NCBI GenBank assembly: GCA_963576735.1
Contig: OY755198.1
Span: 1 to 64,000 of the forward strand
Direction of reading: 5' to 3'
From: Bedellia somnulentella
Lineage: Eukaryota > Arthropoda > Insecta > Lepidoptera > Bedelliidae
DNA: 64,000 nt
The notes under the pieces are model-generated. The model was given only the letters and a program-made list of their open reading frames with translations, was not told the origin of the DNA and did not search any database. Both the position numbers and the translations under genes were made by a program. Shown piece by piece: positions 47,165 to 58,100 of the stretch (the first letter of the stretch is position 1; the number at the start of each line of letters is the position of its first letter).

Positions 47165-47245
47165 TTTAAACCTCATGTGGGGATTATAAATAACTAATAA
47201 ATAAAGAATAAATAAAGGAAAGAAAAATCTCGACACAAGCGCTCA
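47165..47245. mobile_element. SINE-C remnant
   Basis: AACCTCATGTGGGGATTATA followed by an inverted tail (AAATAAAGGAAAGAAAAATC then TCGACACAAGCG). Confidence 0.5.
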
Positions 47246-47396
47246 ATACCTCACTGACGGAATGATGCGGAGTAGTGCTATTATACGCCGCCACTACAGC
47301 ACGAATACGTCTTGCACGATGTTATTAAATAAATAAATGTGTTTATTCTGTTTATTTTATTTTAATTAACAGAATATCGTTCATTATTCACACATT

Positions 47397-47622
47397 TATT
47401 TTCGGCTATAAATCCCTAGAAGGGGGAACCAGAGCCTAGAAATAAAAATTTCGTTCGCCACTTTTGGAACTTGTGTTGGGATAAGATTATAAAACAAAGA
47501 TTTTTGATGGTGGGTCCCCAACAGAATCGCCTTAAAATCACCCAAAAGCCCCAATACCTTTAGCCGTCTATTACGAACCATTACGGTAAGAAATGGGATA
47601 GTGCTATTCTAAGCCGACACAT
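47397..47622 (-). mobile_element. SINE-A, diverged
   Basis: Inverted, without a TATG tail. Confidence 0.6.
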
Positions 47623-48205
47623 AGCAGAGAAGAATATCGACAACGACACTGTTAACATTACAAGCAAAAATATCTACAAACGGATGTAATACTCGTACGC
47701 AATTGGCCTTGTCGACGATTTTGTCCTTGACCTAGTCTTTGTCCTTGACCATATTTGCAAATTTGCAAATAAACATTTAGTGAAAGAAAGTCATAAAGTA
47801 ATAAAATCTGTCTCGCTTGTGTCGTGTTACCGAGGCGCCCCCGCCCCGCGCGCCCCGCAGCCGCCATTTCCTAATATTAGCCGAGTAAGATACCGGGCTT
47901 TGTTATCATTTGGTTTTTGTTTTTATCGCCATCTAGCGAACAATAAGGAACTAAAAAATAGCCCGCCGAATAAGGGTATTTAAGCACATCACATTTCGTT
48001 GTATGGGATTGGGTATCTGTACTAGTATAGTATTATATTATCTGTGATTATATATAGATTTATACACCTCTTTGTAGCTTTTATGAAGAGAAGTACAGGT
48101 TCACTAAACATTTCTTTTGTTATGTTATTGTTACCGAGAAAGTACCATGAGACCAGGATCTGATGATGGCATCCCAGGAAATCGAAGGGACTGTCGAAAC
48201 TCACA
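47623..48205. other. Unassigned region with a short GC-rich patch
   Basis: 47825-47870 is GC-rich (GCCCCGCGCGCCCCGCAGCC), unlike everything around it. No coding frame with family resemblance. It could be a promoter-proximal patch of an unseen gene; unproven. Confidence 0.35.
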
Positions 48206-48382
48206 ATCATGTGACAGTGTATTTGTTCAAAACGCCGATAGGCCTGCCCTGTATAACGTGAGAACACTGCCTAAGCAAATCGTGGGTACTCTGAACAACA
48301 GGTGACTATGTCACGTGATATTCAGAAGTATTACTATCTCTGATAACCCCTTCAGGGGTATTCGGCGTGAATGTTTGAATCT
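48206..48382 (+). mobile_element. SINE-B, 3' half
   Basis: ATGTGACAGTGTATTTGTTC to GGCGTGAATGTTTGAATC. Confidence 0.6.
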
Positions 48383-48588
48383 CTCTTGAGATGTAGAATT
48401 TTAGACCATCGCCTTTCGAAGGATTTTAAGAACAATGTAAGGTTACATATGGTTGAGCCTATTTAATATCATACTATAATAGAAATACCGGAAATACGAT
48501 GAATAATACAGTAACCGTCGCTTCCTCATCCGAGAGGCATCTTTGCTTGGTCTACCCATCCCTAAAAATCGTAAAATAAAATAATTTT

Positions 48589-49175
48589 TAACAAAAAGAA
48601 AACCGACTTTATAGTTGGAAAAACAACCGAAAATAAACAATCTAGTCCTAAAAAGTACAAAATAAGTTTTTTATTTGAATATGAGTACTGTGATTAATAC
48701 CTTAGCAATTTCTTTATAACACACGCGTCAGTTCAACCTTCCTAAATCTTAAAATTCTCTTAAATTAATTTTTGAGTCGGTGCCAGTCAAACAAAAGTAA
48801 ATTCGCCCTACTATCTATGTCTGAGTATTACAATCTAAACAATATATATCTATCGCCTAACGTTTTAAATGGTAATACGTACAAAAATCAATTTACCCTA
48901 CAACTACAAGGTACCCTACATTTCACATGTATATGAAGTGCGAAATACACACTTCTTATTATCAATAATCATCGAGGCTGGCACCGGCTCACAAATTAAT
49001 TTAAGAGAATTTTAAGATTTAGGAAGGTTGAACTGACGCGTGTGTTATAAAGAAATTGCTAAGGTATTAATCACAGTACTCACATTCAAATAAAAAACTT
49101 ATTTTGTACTTTTTAGGACTAGATTGTTTATTTTCGGTTGTTTTTCCAACTATAAAGTCGGTTTTCTTTTTGTTA
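48589..49175. mobile_element. Foldback element with about 200-bp near-identical inverted arms
   Basis: Left arm 48589-48788, right arm 48976-49175, separated by about 187 bp. Arms begin TAACAAAAAGAAAACCGAC and reach GTCGGTGCCAG. I see only a few mismatches (for example ATATGAG versus ATGTGAG). It abuts the truncated BEL pol at 49176. No target duplication could be fixed. Confidence 0.8.
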
Positions 49176-51118
49176 TCTAAATTAGACTGTATAACACCGG
49201 TTAATTGTTTTATTTCAAGATTTGTCTCAAATTTTGAATTATTTTCTTTACTAGACTCAAATGAAATTAGTTGTGGGGGTCCTTGCCACCACAAAGGATG
49301 CTCTAATAGTGCTGATGCTGTAATTCCCCGACTCGCGCAGTCCGCGGGATTATCATTTGATTTAATATAACGCCACTCTTGTGGTGAGATGACTTTTGCT
49401 ATTTTATTGACTCTATTCGCGACGAATGTTTTCCATCGTGACGGATCACCCTGTAACCAACCCAATGTCACCATGGAATCTGTCCATCCGTATATTTGCA
49501 ATTTGTGCTCCTCATAACATTTAGTTACTTTCGACATGAGGTTTGCTAAAAGAAGTGCGGAACTCAGCTCTAACTTTGGCAAAGATATATCTTTACTTCT
49601 TGGTACTAATCTAGTTTTGGATGCTATCAAAGTTATCTTACAATTTATTTTTGCATAAATTACACATGCATATGCTTTCGTCGACGCATCACAGTACCCA
49701 TGTAATTGAATATTATCTATATCTCTGCTCTGTATCCATCTTGGTACTGTGCAATTATTTATGTTAATTAAATCATTTTGTAACTTGATCCACTCTTGAT
49801 TAAGCTGGTTGGGTAAAAAATCATCCCAATCTATTTTTAATGACCAAATAGACTGAAAGAGAAGCTTTAGTTTGGTGGTGACGGGAGCTAACCAACCCAA
49901 AGGATCAAATATCCGCGATATTTCTGCTAACAACATTCTTTTTGTAATATTTATTTGCTTGTGTGGGGGCTGATAACTAAATGTAAATATATCTTGAGAT
50001 GAATCCCAACTTAAACCTAACATTTTTGTATTATTATTCTCAGTTTTAAAATTAAGTATGTTCTGTTCCACCTGGCATTCCTCATCTAAACATTCTAATA
50101 TCTTTGATTCATTTGACGACCATTTCCGTAACGTAAAACCACCTGATTTTAATAATTGATTTAATTCTAACACTAATAACCTCCCTTCTTCTATACTATT
50201 TACCCCCGAAACCAGGTCATCCATATAAAAATGCTTACTCAACACATTTGCTGCTTTTGGAAAGTTAGCTTGTTCATCTAATGCTAATTGATTAAGAGTT
50301 CTCATTGCTAAAAATGGTGCAGATTTAGTTCCATATGTAATTGTTGTGAGTTGGTATGATTGTATTTTTTGCTGAATGGAGTCTCTCCATACGATTTTTT
50401 GGTAATTTTGATCATCTTCATGTAATAAAATTTGCCGATACATTTTTATGGCATCAGCTGAAAACACATATCGATATTGTCTCCAGTTTAAAATAAGAGT
50501 TTGTAAATCTTTTTGGAGATTAGGGCCGCGTTTCATGACGTCATTTAAACTTAACCTTGTAGTCGTTTTCGCTGAAGCGTTGAACACTACTCTTAATTTG
50601 GTAGTGGATGATTCTAATCGCTGGACGGCGTGATGCGGTAAATAATATTCAGAACAACTGCTGACACAAGGTTTCATGTGTCCTAAATCACGATATTCGT
50701 TGATAAATTCTTTGTAACTACGGGCATAGTTATCGTTCTTTGAAAATTTATGTTCTAAATTCCGAAACTGTGCAATGGCCTTTTCCTTTGATGTGCCCAA
50801 TTTTTTCTGATAATTTTCGATAAATGGAATTCTAACACAATAACGACCGTCACTTAACCGCTGAGTAGTATTTTGGTAAAATAAAAGGCACTCTTCATCT
50901 TCTGCTGACATACTCGATTGCTCCGAAATATCTTCTATTTCCCAAAATTGCTTGATATCATCCATGTTGTTTATGATAACATTACAATGAAATGATTTGA
51001 TAACGTTTCCACACAATATCCAGCCGAGATATGTATGCTGCGCCAACGGCTGTGATTCCTTTTCACCCCTTATAATGTCTCCTAACATAATTTTTGCATA
51101 AATATCTGCCCCAAACAA
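49176..51118 (-). pseudogene. BEL/Pao reverse transcriptase and RNase H
   Basis: A single open frame of about 650 codons. Residues 1-40 are the A17-type linker (LAQHTYLGWILCGNV). RT motif A is FSADAIKMYRQI (Asp about 222) and motif C is YMDD (about 298-301). RNase H-like HGYCDASTKAYACVIYA and GWTDSMVTLGWL follow. The last 35 or so codons read into the TIR of the adjacent foldback element, so the protein end is foreign. Integrase is missing. Confidence 0.85.
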
Positions 51119-51556
51119 AATATCTACACGTTTCGTAAAACTCTGGATCTGCTAGTGGTATATTCCTGATATAATCCCATGATGGTTTACTAAACGACTC
51201 ATTCGGTAAGTTCTTAATTAAATTTTTCATTATGATTACGTCAGTATTAAAACTAAAATTATTATAAATTGAAGAACATAAAATACTAATGATACCCTTA
51301 CAACTACTTTCTTTTTCTCCTACTCCATAAATGCTACCCTTACACATTCGCCTCTTTAAACCTAGTTGCTGAGCTGCGTGCTCGGTTATGAGAGAAATCT
51401 GGGAACCCTGATCTATAAGGGCTCGTAAAACAATCTGTGACCCGTCTGATTTGGATATACTTGGGCTGTTGCTAATAATATTTCCGAAACGTTTTTCATT
51501 GACACGTGTGAGCGACCCGAAACTTTTTCGGATTCCTTAGTAGCCCTGCTTGCTCC
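51060..51556 (-). pseudogene. BEL/Pao protease region, frameshifted
   Basis: Frames change near 51450 and 51120. Recognisable blocks are SRATKESEKVSGRSHVSM, the aspartic protease motif ALIDQGSQISLITEHAAQQL (about 51420-51360) and the following GSIYGVGEKESSCKGII. The motif D is present. The right limit is the CTCC target duplication. Confidence 0.75.
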
Positions 51557-51880
51557 TGTGGAGGAAAAGGGAAGATCTTCCGCCAGGCGGTGGTATGCCT
51601 GGGGACCGCGGTCCAACTGTATTAAGTTGGAACTTGTATATATAGTATTTTCTAAGATTTTCACGATTGCACATTATAATTGAAACAACTTTTGATTTTG
51701 TATATATAGTAAATGTTTTTAGAAACTTCGATTGCGCGATGTACGATTTGTATGGCGAATCTTGATGACGCGTGTGACGTATATCGCTTGGTTACGTATT
51801 GCTGTGGAATGTGATTCTTCTTGCACTGTCAGCGTTTCTATGTAGTGCGCGTCATTGTGTACTGATAGCGCGTCGCTACA
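51557..51880 (-). repeat. LTR-like end block (3' LTR of a minus-oriented element)
   Basis: 324 bp. Read on the minus strand it starts TGTAGCGACGCG and ends CCTCCACA, is preceded by the purine tract GGAGGGGGAGTAA, and contains two TATATATAC boxes. The minus frame just before it reads ...EFPVGGGVM-stop, like the end of a gypsy polyprotein. Its interior does not resemble the right LTR. Confidence 0.6.
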
Positions 51881-54848
51881 TTACTCCCCCTCCAACAGGA
51901 AATTCTTGACTCCATATCTTCGTGCAAGTGTGTGTATGCTCGACGGCCATGTGTGCCGGAACCTCAATGCTGACTCCAACAGCCACGGTGTGGGTGCCCC
52001 GTTGCGTAATGTAAGTAGTGATTACCAACTTTTTGCCGCTAACGGCACTGTAATCAAAACATTTGGTGTTAAAACTTTAGTCTTAAATTTAAAGCTTCGT
52101 AGACCATACAGATGGCAGTTTATTTTGGCAGATGTCAGACAACCGATTTTAGGAGCAGATTTTTTAGCTTATCACAAAATATTAGTCGACGTCAACTCTC
52201 GAAAATTAATCGACCAAGTTACAGAATTAAATGTAGTTACATCTATTGCCAATATTACACAGCCATGTGTAAAGTCTATCGACGAGAGACATCCCTATTA
52301 TGACTTGTTATCAAAGTATCCTAAAATAACTATGCCAGCGTCATTCTCGGAAATTCCTCCACACTCTATTATGCATTATATTGAAACTAAAGGCCCGCCC
52401 GTATACGCGCGAGCGCGCCCGCTTGCCCCCGATAGGTATATAAAAGTTAAAGAAGAATTTCGCCTAATGCAGGAAATGGGAATCTGTCGTCCTTCGAAAA
52501 GCGCGTGGGCTAGCCCGCTGCATGTAGTTCCGAAGAAAAACGGCGACATTCGCCGATGCGGTGATTATCGCCAACTCAACGCAATAACAAAGCCCGACAG
52601 ATACCCAATCCCTCGACTGCAAGATTTTACGTATATTTTAACTGGTAAAAAACTTTTTTCAAAAATAGATATAAATAGATCGTATCATTGTATACCTACA
52701 GCACCGGGAGACATAGAAAAAACCGCGATTATTACACCATTCGGTTTGTTTGAGTTCCCCAGAATGACGTTCGGTTTGCGAAACGCAGCCCAAACCTTTC
52801 AGCGTTTTATGAATTTTGTACTTAGTGACCTTGATTTCTTATATTCATACCTTGATGACGTAATTATCGGTAGTTCGGATGAAATAACTCATAAAAAACA
52901 TTTAGACATAGTTTTTGAAAGATTGCAAAAGTTCGGTATAACTATTAATTTAGCAAAATGCTCTTTTGGTCAAAACAAGCTCGATTTCTTAGGATACGAA
53001 GTTAGCCCCGCTGGAATACGACCTTTAGGTGACAAGGTACAGGCTATTGTTAATTATCCTAAACCGCAAACCATTCAGGATATGAGAAGATTTTTGGGAA
53101 TGGTTAATTTCTATCGTGCACATTTACCGCATGCTAGTAGTTATCTTAATGAATTAAATAAGTATTTGTCAAGCGCGAAAAAGAATGATAAGTCTCCGAT
53201 TGTTTGGACGGATTCCGCAAACGATGCATTTTCGCAGTGTAAAGCAGGTCTTCAACAGGCCGCTACATTGTCGTATCCCGATCCGAATGCGAAACTCGCT
53301 TTAATGACAGATGCCTCGAACACTAGCGTAGGTGCAGTTTTACAGCAGAAAAGAAATAACATTTGGGAACCGTTAGGTTATATGTCAAAAAAGCTAACAA
53401 ACGCTCAACAAAAGTACTCAACTTATGACCGCGAACTTTTGGCTATTTTTATGGCTATTAGGCATTTCAGGAAATTATTTGAAGGTCGCCAAATAACTAT
53501 TTATACTGACCATAAACCTTTAACATTTGCGTTTACAAAAATCACAAAAAGCGAAAATGAAATACCACGCCGCGTGAGACATTTGTCATTCATAAGTGAA
53601 TTTACTACGGATATACAGCATATAAACGGACCCGACAACAGTGTAGCCGATGCTCTGTCGCGCATAGAAACTGTATTCTGTCCGTCAGCAATTAATTACG
53701 ACGAATTAGCTGAATCGCAAAAAAACGATGAATACATATCACACATTTTGACGAACAAAGATAGCGACACTAAAGTTAAATTAAAGAAAATATTTATTCC
53801 TTCATGTAACAAAGATATTTATTGCGAAATATCAACATCCCAAGCCAGACCTTATTTAACACAACCATATAGACGCGTAATTTTTAATAGTCTCCATAAT
53901 TTGAGTCACCCTGGAATCAAAAGCACAAAAAAAACGATTACTTCGAAATATTTTTGGAAAGGGATGAATCACGATATTACCCAATGGACTAAATCGTGTT
54001 TACAATGCCAACGGGCAAAAGTTAGTCGACACACTTTCGCACCGCTTAAAAGCTTTGAAACAGCTGATCGGTTCGAACATATACATGTCGACATTGTAGG
54101 CCCGCTGCCTACGTCCCCCGACGGATATCGTTATTGCGTCACCATAATCGATAGATGCACAAGGTGGCCAGAAGCTATTTCCATTAAAGATATGACTGCC
54201 GAAACCATTGCAAATGTCATTTTTAAAGAATGGATTTGTCGTTATGGTTGTCCGATTAAGCTAACAAGCGACCAAGGTCGCCAATTCGAGAGCAGTCTAT
54301 TTTCAGAACTAATGAAACTATTAGGGATACGCAGGATACGCTCTACCGCGTACCATCCCCAAAGCAACGGCGTAGTCGAACGATGGCACCGCTCTTTAAA
54401 AGCAGCACTTTCGGCTCGCCTTATTGCATGTGATAGTTCATGGGTAGAACAACTACCAATCGTATTACTCGGACTTAGAGCAGCTTATCGCAGTGACACT
54501 GGTTATAGTGCAGCGGATATTACATTCGGTCGCAATTTACGTTTGCCAGGAGATTTTTATGACTCTAATCGAATTAACCCTAGTTTAACCGATTCTTACA
54601 ACTTAGTTGATAATATTCGCGACGCAATTAGCAAATTTAAGCCGGTTGTTAAATCGCATAGTAACTCTAGATCATTTTTTGTACATCCCGATTTAAAAAC
54701 ATGCGATTATGGCTCGAGACGCGCCGGTAGCCGATCCGCCGACATCGACTTCGACCACACAAAACGTGACGCCAAACATTTTAAAAACACGAAGTGGACG
54801 CTTAATCAAGCCTCCTTTGCGTTTTATAAACGAGAGCACTTAAAGTAG
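51855..54848 (+). CDS. Ty3/gypsy pol: partial protease, RT, RNase H, integrase
   Basis: 997-codon open frame. The first 45-50 codons derive from the oppositely oriented LTR end (non-ATG opening at 51855; first in-frame ATG about 51936). Homology starts near residue 50 (RNVSSDYQLFAANG, PILGADFLAYHKILVDV), so the protease keeps its flap and C-terminal part but lacks the DTG/DSG site. RT: Asp272 (KIDINRSY) and YLDD at 332-335 (YIDD is usual). RNase H: D486, E527, D552, D599. Integrase: H681, H685, C715, C718 zinc site; D746, D806, E842 (35 residues between the last two). The C-terminal 50 or so residues look unlike the usual tail, so a late frameshift or deletion is likely. It is remarkably open for such a rearranged copy. 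Confidence 0.88.
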   Translation: MCTDSASLHYSPSNRKFLTPYLRASVCMLDGHVCRNLNADSNSHGVGAPLRNVSSDYQLFAANGTVIKTFGVKTLVLNLKLRRPYRWQFILADVRQPILGADFLAYHKILVDVNSRKLIDQVTELNVVTSIANITQPCVKSIDERHPYYDLLSKYPKITMPASFSEIPPHSIMHYIETKGPPVYARARPLAPDRYIKVKEEFRLMQEMGICRPSKSAWASPLHVVPKKNGDIRRCGDYRQLNAITKPDRYPIPRLQDFTYILTGKKLFSKIDINRSYHCIPTAPGDIEKTAIITPFGLFEFPRMTFGLRNAAQTFQRFMNFVLSDLDFLYSYLDDVIIGSSDEITHKKHLDIVFERLQKFGITINLAKCSFGQNKLDFLGYEVSPAGIRPLGDKVQAIVNYPKPQTIQDMRRFLGMVNFYRAHLPHASSYLNELNKYLSSAKKNDKSPIVWTDSANDAFSQCKAGLQQAATLSYPDPNAKLALMTDASNTSVGAVLQQKRNNIWEPLGYMSKKLTNAQQKYSTYDRELLAIFMAIRHFRKLFEGRQITIYTDHKPLTFAFTKITKSENEIPRRVRHLSFISEFTTDIQHINGPDNSVADALSRIETVFCPSAINYDELAESQKNDEYISHILTNKDSDTKVKLKKIFIPSCNKDIYCEISTSQARPYLTQPYRRVIFNSLHNLSHPGIKSTKKTITSKYFWKGMNHDITQWTKSCLQCQRAKVSRHTFAPLKSFETADRFEHIHVDIVGPLPTSPDGYRYCVTIIDRCTRWPEAISIKDMTAETIANVIFKEWICRYGCPIKLTSDQGRQFESSLFSELMKLLGIRRIRSTAYHPQSNGVVERWHRSLKAALSARLIACDSSWVEQLPIVLLGLRAAYRSDTGYSAADITFGRNLRLPGDFYDSNRINPSLTDSYNLVDNIRDAISKFKPVVKSHSNSRSFFVHPDLKTCDYGSRRAGSRSADIDFDHTKRDAKHFKNTKWTLNQASFAFYKREHLK

Positions 54849-54996
54849 GTTAAGATTATTCATTTAATGTTTAGGTTAGGTTTGCATTTTTATTACAAAT
54901 AATCGTGTTATAAATAACAATACTTTCGTATATTTGATTTTATTTCGCACCCATACTCAGCTTGTAACACAGATAGTAATTATATATTTATTTACA

Positions 54997-55308
54997 ATGG
55001 GCAATTATCAAGAAAAAGAATTCATTGTCAACCAGCAAAGTGAAGTAGCCGATAAAGTTAAAGAACATTTTAACCAATTGAGCATTTGGCTAGTCGTAAT
55101 TGCTAGTTTGTTATCAGCAGTTATACTATTTTATGTTTGGAAACGGAGCTGTCATACTTTGAAAGGGTGGTTGCGCAAACAAGCCACTAGTGTAGCGCTA
55201 TCCTCGATACAGCATCAGCATCAGAATCAGTTTAGTCCACCAACTGCAAACGTCAGTATGAACCCCGCGACATCCGCTGCTGATCCTGTTCGCGTTGGAT
55301 ACGCATAA
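54997..55308 (+). CDS. Small membrane-anchored ORF downstream of gypsy pol
   Basis: 103 aa from ATG 54997. The N-terminus MGNYQEKEF fits an N-myristoylation signal in principle (Gly2). It is followed by a polar stretch, a hydrophobic segment of about 20 residues (29-48, WLVVIASLLSAVILFYVW), a basic/Cys patch (KRSCHTLKGWLRKQ) and a Ser/Gln/Pro tail. It sits where env would be (148 bp after pol, about 440 bp before the 3' LTR) but is far too short for env and has no signal peptide. I do not recognise it; an accessory membrane protein of this family is inference. Confidence 0.55.
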   Translation: MGNYQEKEFIVNQQSEVADKVKEHFNQLSIWLVVIASLLSAVILFYVWKRSCHTLKGWLRKQATSVALSSIQHQHQNQFSPPTANVSMNPATSAADPVRVGYA

Positions 55309-55745
55309 GTTAATTATAAGATGTTTTTGTTTTCTTCAAGTGTTTGAAATCTTAATAATATACTATATAGTCTCTAAGTTAAGCAGTGAACAGTGAAATA
55401 AAGTGCGAACATTCAATTCATATGTGCTATTAGGAATAAAATAAACATGTGTTTCTCTTAGACTAAGTTGTAATGTTAATTATACGTAGTGTAATGTTTT
55501 GTCTAGCTACGATATAATAAGTAAGTACGATATAATATTGTAAGTAAGTAATTGGATCCAATTGTTTAGACTAAGCATCCGGTAGCCGGTATTCAATGTA
55601 GCGTAAGATAAGAAATAGTAACTTTTAACTTTTAGCTTATACAGCGTAGGTAGGTAGACAGGTATCTACTTCTTTTCTTGTATTGTGTAAACTTGTTTCA
55701 AATATATTTTTTTTTGTGCTAAATATTTTTTTAAAGAGGGGAGTA

Positions 55746-55957
55746 TGTAGGTGGTCCACCTCCACACATGTAAACCATATTATAACAATGTATCAAATTG
55801 ATTGTCAGCACTTTTAAGTAAGCTGGCCAGTCAGTCAGCGACGTACCGCACTGTTATCTAGACATGTATTTTACAAGATTAATAAATATGCATTAAGTGA
55901 ACACGCATTTCATTTGGGGTCACCCACACCTTCTTGTAGAGACCAAGGGTCGCTACA
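55746..55957 (+). repeat. 3' LTR of the plus-oriented Ty3/gypsy part
   Basis: 212 bp, TGTAGGTGGTCC...GGTCGCTACA, after the purine tract at 55733-55745. It contains AATAAAT near 55882. It ends at the CTCC duplication. Confidence 0.7.
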
Positions 55958-56705
55958 CTCCGTTAGGTAAACTCATCGGTTTTATGCAGGCCTCGTGCAA
56001 AACGGTGTTATGTTCACCAGAACAAATACGGCACCTTTTTGCTGAGATGCACTTGTTACCTTTATGATCGAAAAGGCAATTAATGCAAAGTTGCGATTTT
56101 GTTACTGTATGTAACTTCATATCGGGTGATAATTCATGGAATTTTTTGCAAAAGTAAATACGATGTTCTTGATTGCAACATTGACATTTGACGCCAGAAA
56201 CTTGTAACGATTTAGCCGGCGGCGGCTGTTTTGATGCATTTGAACCGTTGAAATAATTATAATATTGTTTTTTACTGTATTGCGAAATTGCTGGCTGATT
56301 CGATTTTGTATGTTGAACATTATTCGAGGAATTTTCCGGTTTCCTTTTTGAAGACTCTAAGGTTATAAATTTACTTTCTAAAAAGTTTAAAAAATCCTTT
56401 AAAGACGGCAATTTCCGACAGTTATTTAATGATTCCATATAATTGCTGTATGTTATTGAATCTAATTTTTGGGACATAATATGTACAATTAACGGGTCCC
56501 ACGAGCTTATATCGATACCTAAATTTTTAATACCATGCAAACTCTCTAAAATATTATCATGCATCTTTTTTATAGCACCTAGTGATTGAGATTGCATTGG
56601 AACAAACCCAGTTATTATATTAGCGTATGATGTAAACATTTTTCTTTGATTATTATATCTATTATTGAGTATTGGGAGATACTCAATAATAGATATAATA
56701 ATCAA
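55958..56705 (-). pseudogene. BEL/Pao gag, C-terminal part (second copy of the duplicated segment)
   Basis: Repeats NNRYNNQRKMFTSYANIITG and continues through a CCHC-like region (CQCCNQEHRIYFC, then CINCLFDHKGNKC and CRICSGEHNTVLHEAC). It is cut at KPMSLPN by the CTCC-flanked insertion. Deleting the insertion and one CTCC puts the gag end in frame with the protease side, so gag-pol was one frame before insertion. Confidence 0.8.
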
Positions 56706-56711
56706 AGAACT

Positions 56712-58100
56712 TCATATCGGGTGATAATTCATGGAATTTTTTGCAAAAGTAAATACGATGTTCTTGATTGCAACATTGACATTTGACGCCAGAAACTTGT
56801 AACGATTTAGCCGGCGGCGGCTGTTTTGATGCATTTGAACCGTTGAAATAATTATAATATTGTTTTTTACTGTATTGCGAAATTGCTGCGACATAATATG
56901 TACAATTAACGGGTCCCACGAGCTTATATCGATACCTAAATTTTTAATACCATGCAAACTCTCTAAAATATTATCATGCATCTTTTTTATAGCACCTAGT
57001 GATTGAGATTGCATTGGAACAAACCCAGTTATTATATTAGCGTATGATGTAAACATTTTTCTTTGATTATTATATCTATTATTGAGTATCTCCCAACATT
57101 GCTCATAATTTTCTGAATTAATAAGTAGGTGCTGAATAAGCTTTTCAGCCTCCCCAGATACTTTAGTTTTTAAAAATTGTAATTTAACAGAATTGGGTAG
57201 CGAAACATTCTTATGTATCATTTCGCAAAAAAGATCTTTAAAAGAAGTCCAATGACTAAAAACACCTGAAAAAATTGGTATTTCTAAATGTGGCATTGTT
57301 TTTTCCTGATTTAATGCGGACCATAATTTGGAGTTTATTTGCTTTTTAATTAAATTAAAAGCTTTTTCATGCTTGCTAAACACCTGTTCGTAAACTAAAT
57401 CCTCCTCATCTAAACAGTTATCGATTGCCCAGTGAAGCGAGTCGATTTCCGCCCATCTAGCTTTAAGACTTTGAAGAGTGTCCTCCAATTCCCATTTCTC
57501 TGTTATTAAACTTAGGTCAATGCTAGTTACTGTTCTTTGAAAAGCTTTAAAATTGGTTGCTTGCTTGCGAAGAAGCTCGTCGCTGTTGCTAAAGGTTCCT
57601 CTGGACTGATGATGATAGGAGGCAGTACCTGATCGCCCTGGTTGCTCCTGTTGCTGTTGCTTTGATAAATCTTGATTAAGTTGCTCTTGTAAAGAGCTCG
57701 AATCACGTTCGAAACCCTTCTGTTCTGTGGTTCTTTTTGTTTTCGATGGCTCACCCGAGGGTCCTGCCATTTCTGCTACTGCTGCCGGCTGTGCTAACTC
57801 TTTTGGAAGTCGTTCCAAAAGATTCTGATAATGCTGCTCCAACAATGATTTGAATGCTGAATATTTTTCAAACGCTGTTTCATACTCAGCATTAGAAAAA
57901 TAAGATAAATTACGATCGATACCCTCTAACTCGAGATGAGTACTCGTGTAACTTTCCCAATATTGCTCTAATAACCTGAACTTTCTTTTATAATAGTCAA
58001 TAGTTTTTCGCTCGGAACCATCCTTGCGATAGTGTATTGCCATTTTGTCTATAGCTGCTGCAATTTCCCTTTGATTGATAAGTAGGTCTTCGACCGACAT
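56712..58100 (-). pseudogene. BEL/Pao gag, N-terminal and middle part
   Basis: Opens MSVEDLLINQREIAAAIDKM (ATG at 58100; the open frame extends upstream to 58208 without family support). A coiled-coil N-terminus is followed by a Gln-rich linker and the DUF1759-like core with LEIPIFSGVFSHWTSFKDLF and WEILNNRYNNQRKMF. The last 45 or so codons are out of frame, because a deletion joins HIMSQ to a downstream segment. Gag would form the retrotransposon particle. Confidence 0.8.

Larger units (their letters stand above)
51557..55957 (+). mobile_element. Ty3/gypsy-derived chimeric insertion with outward LTR ends
   Basis: Begins TGTGGAGG and ends GTCGCTACA, flanked on both sides by CTCC (51553-51556 and 55958-55961). 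Left end: an LTR-like block 51557-51880 followed by TTACTCCCCCTCC, which on the minus strand is a purine tract leading into TGTAGCGAC. Right end: purine tract AAAGAGGGGAGTA then TGTAGG...CGCTACA. Both purine tracts point outward, so each end looks like a 3' LTR end, in opposite orientations. The plus part holds pol (from about 52000) and a small ORF; gag, the protease active site and a 5' LTR/primer site are absent. The CsRn1/Kabuki-like clade call is a guess from the RT text and the 4-bp target duplication. Confidence 0.75.

Noticed and set aside
47821..47870. CpG-island promoter
   Set aside because: The patch is only about 50 bp, no first exon is recognisable on either side, and insect promoters are not generally CpG islands.
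51557..55957. Ordinary gypsy element with a pair of matching LTRs
   Set aside because: The two end blocks share only the terminal GTCGCTACA / TGT...ACA motifs and have oppositely oriented purine tracts.
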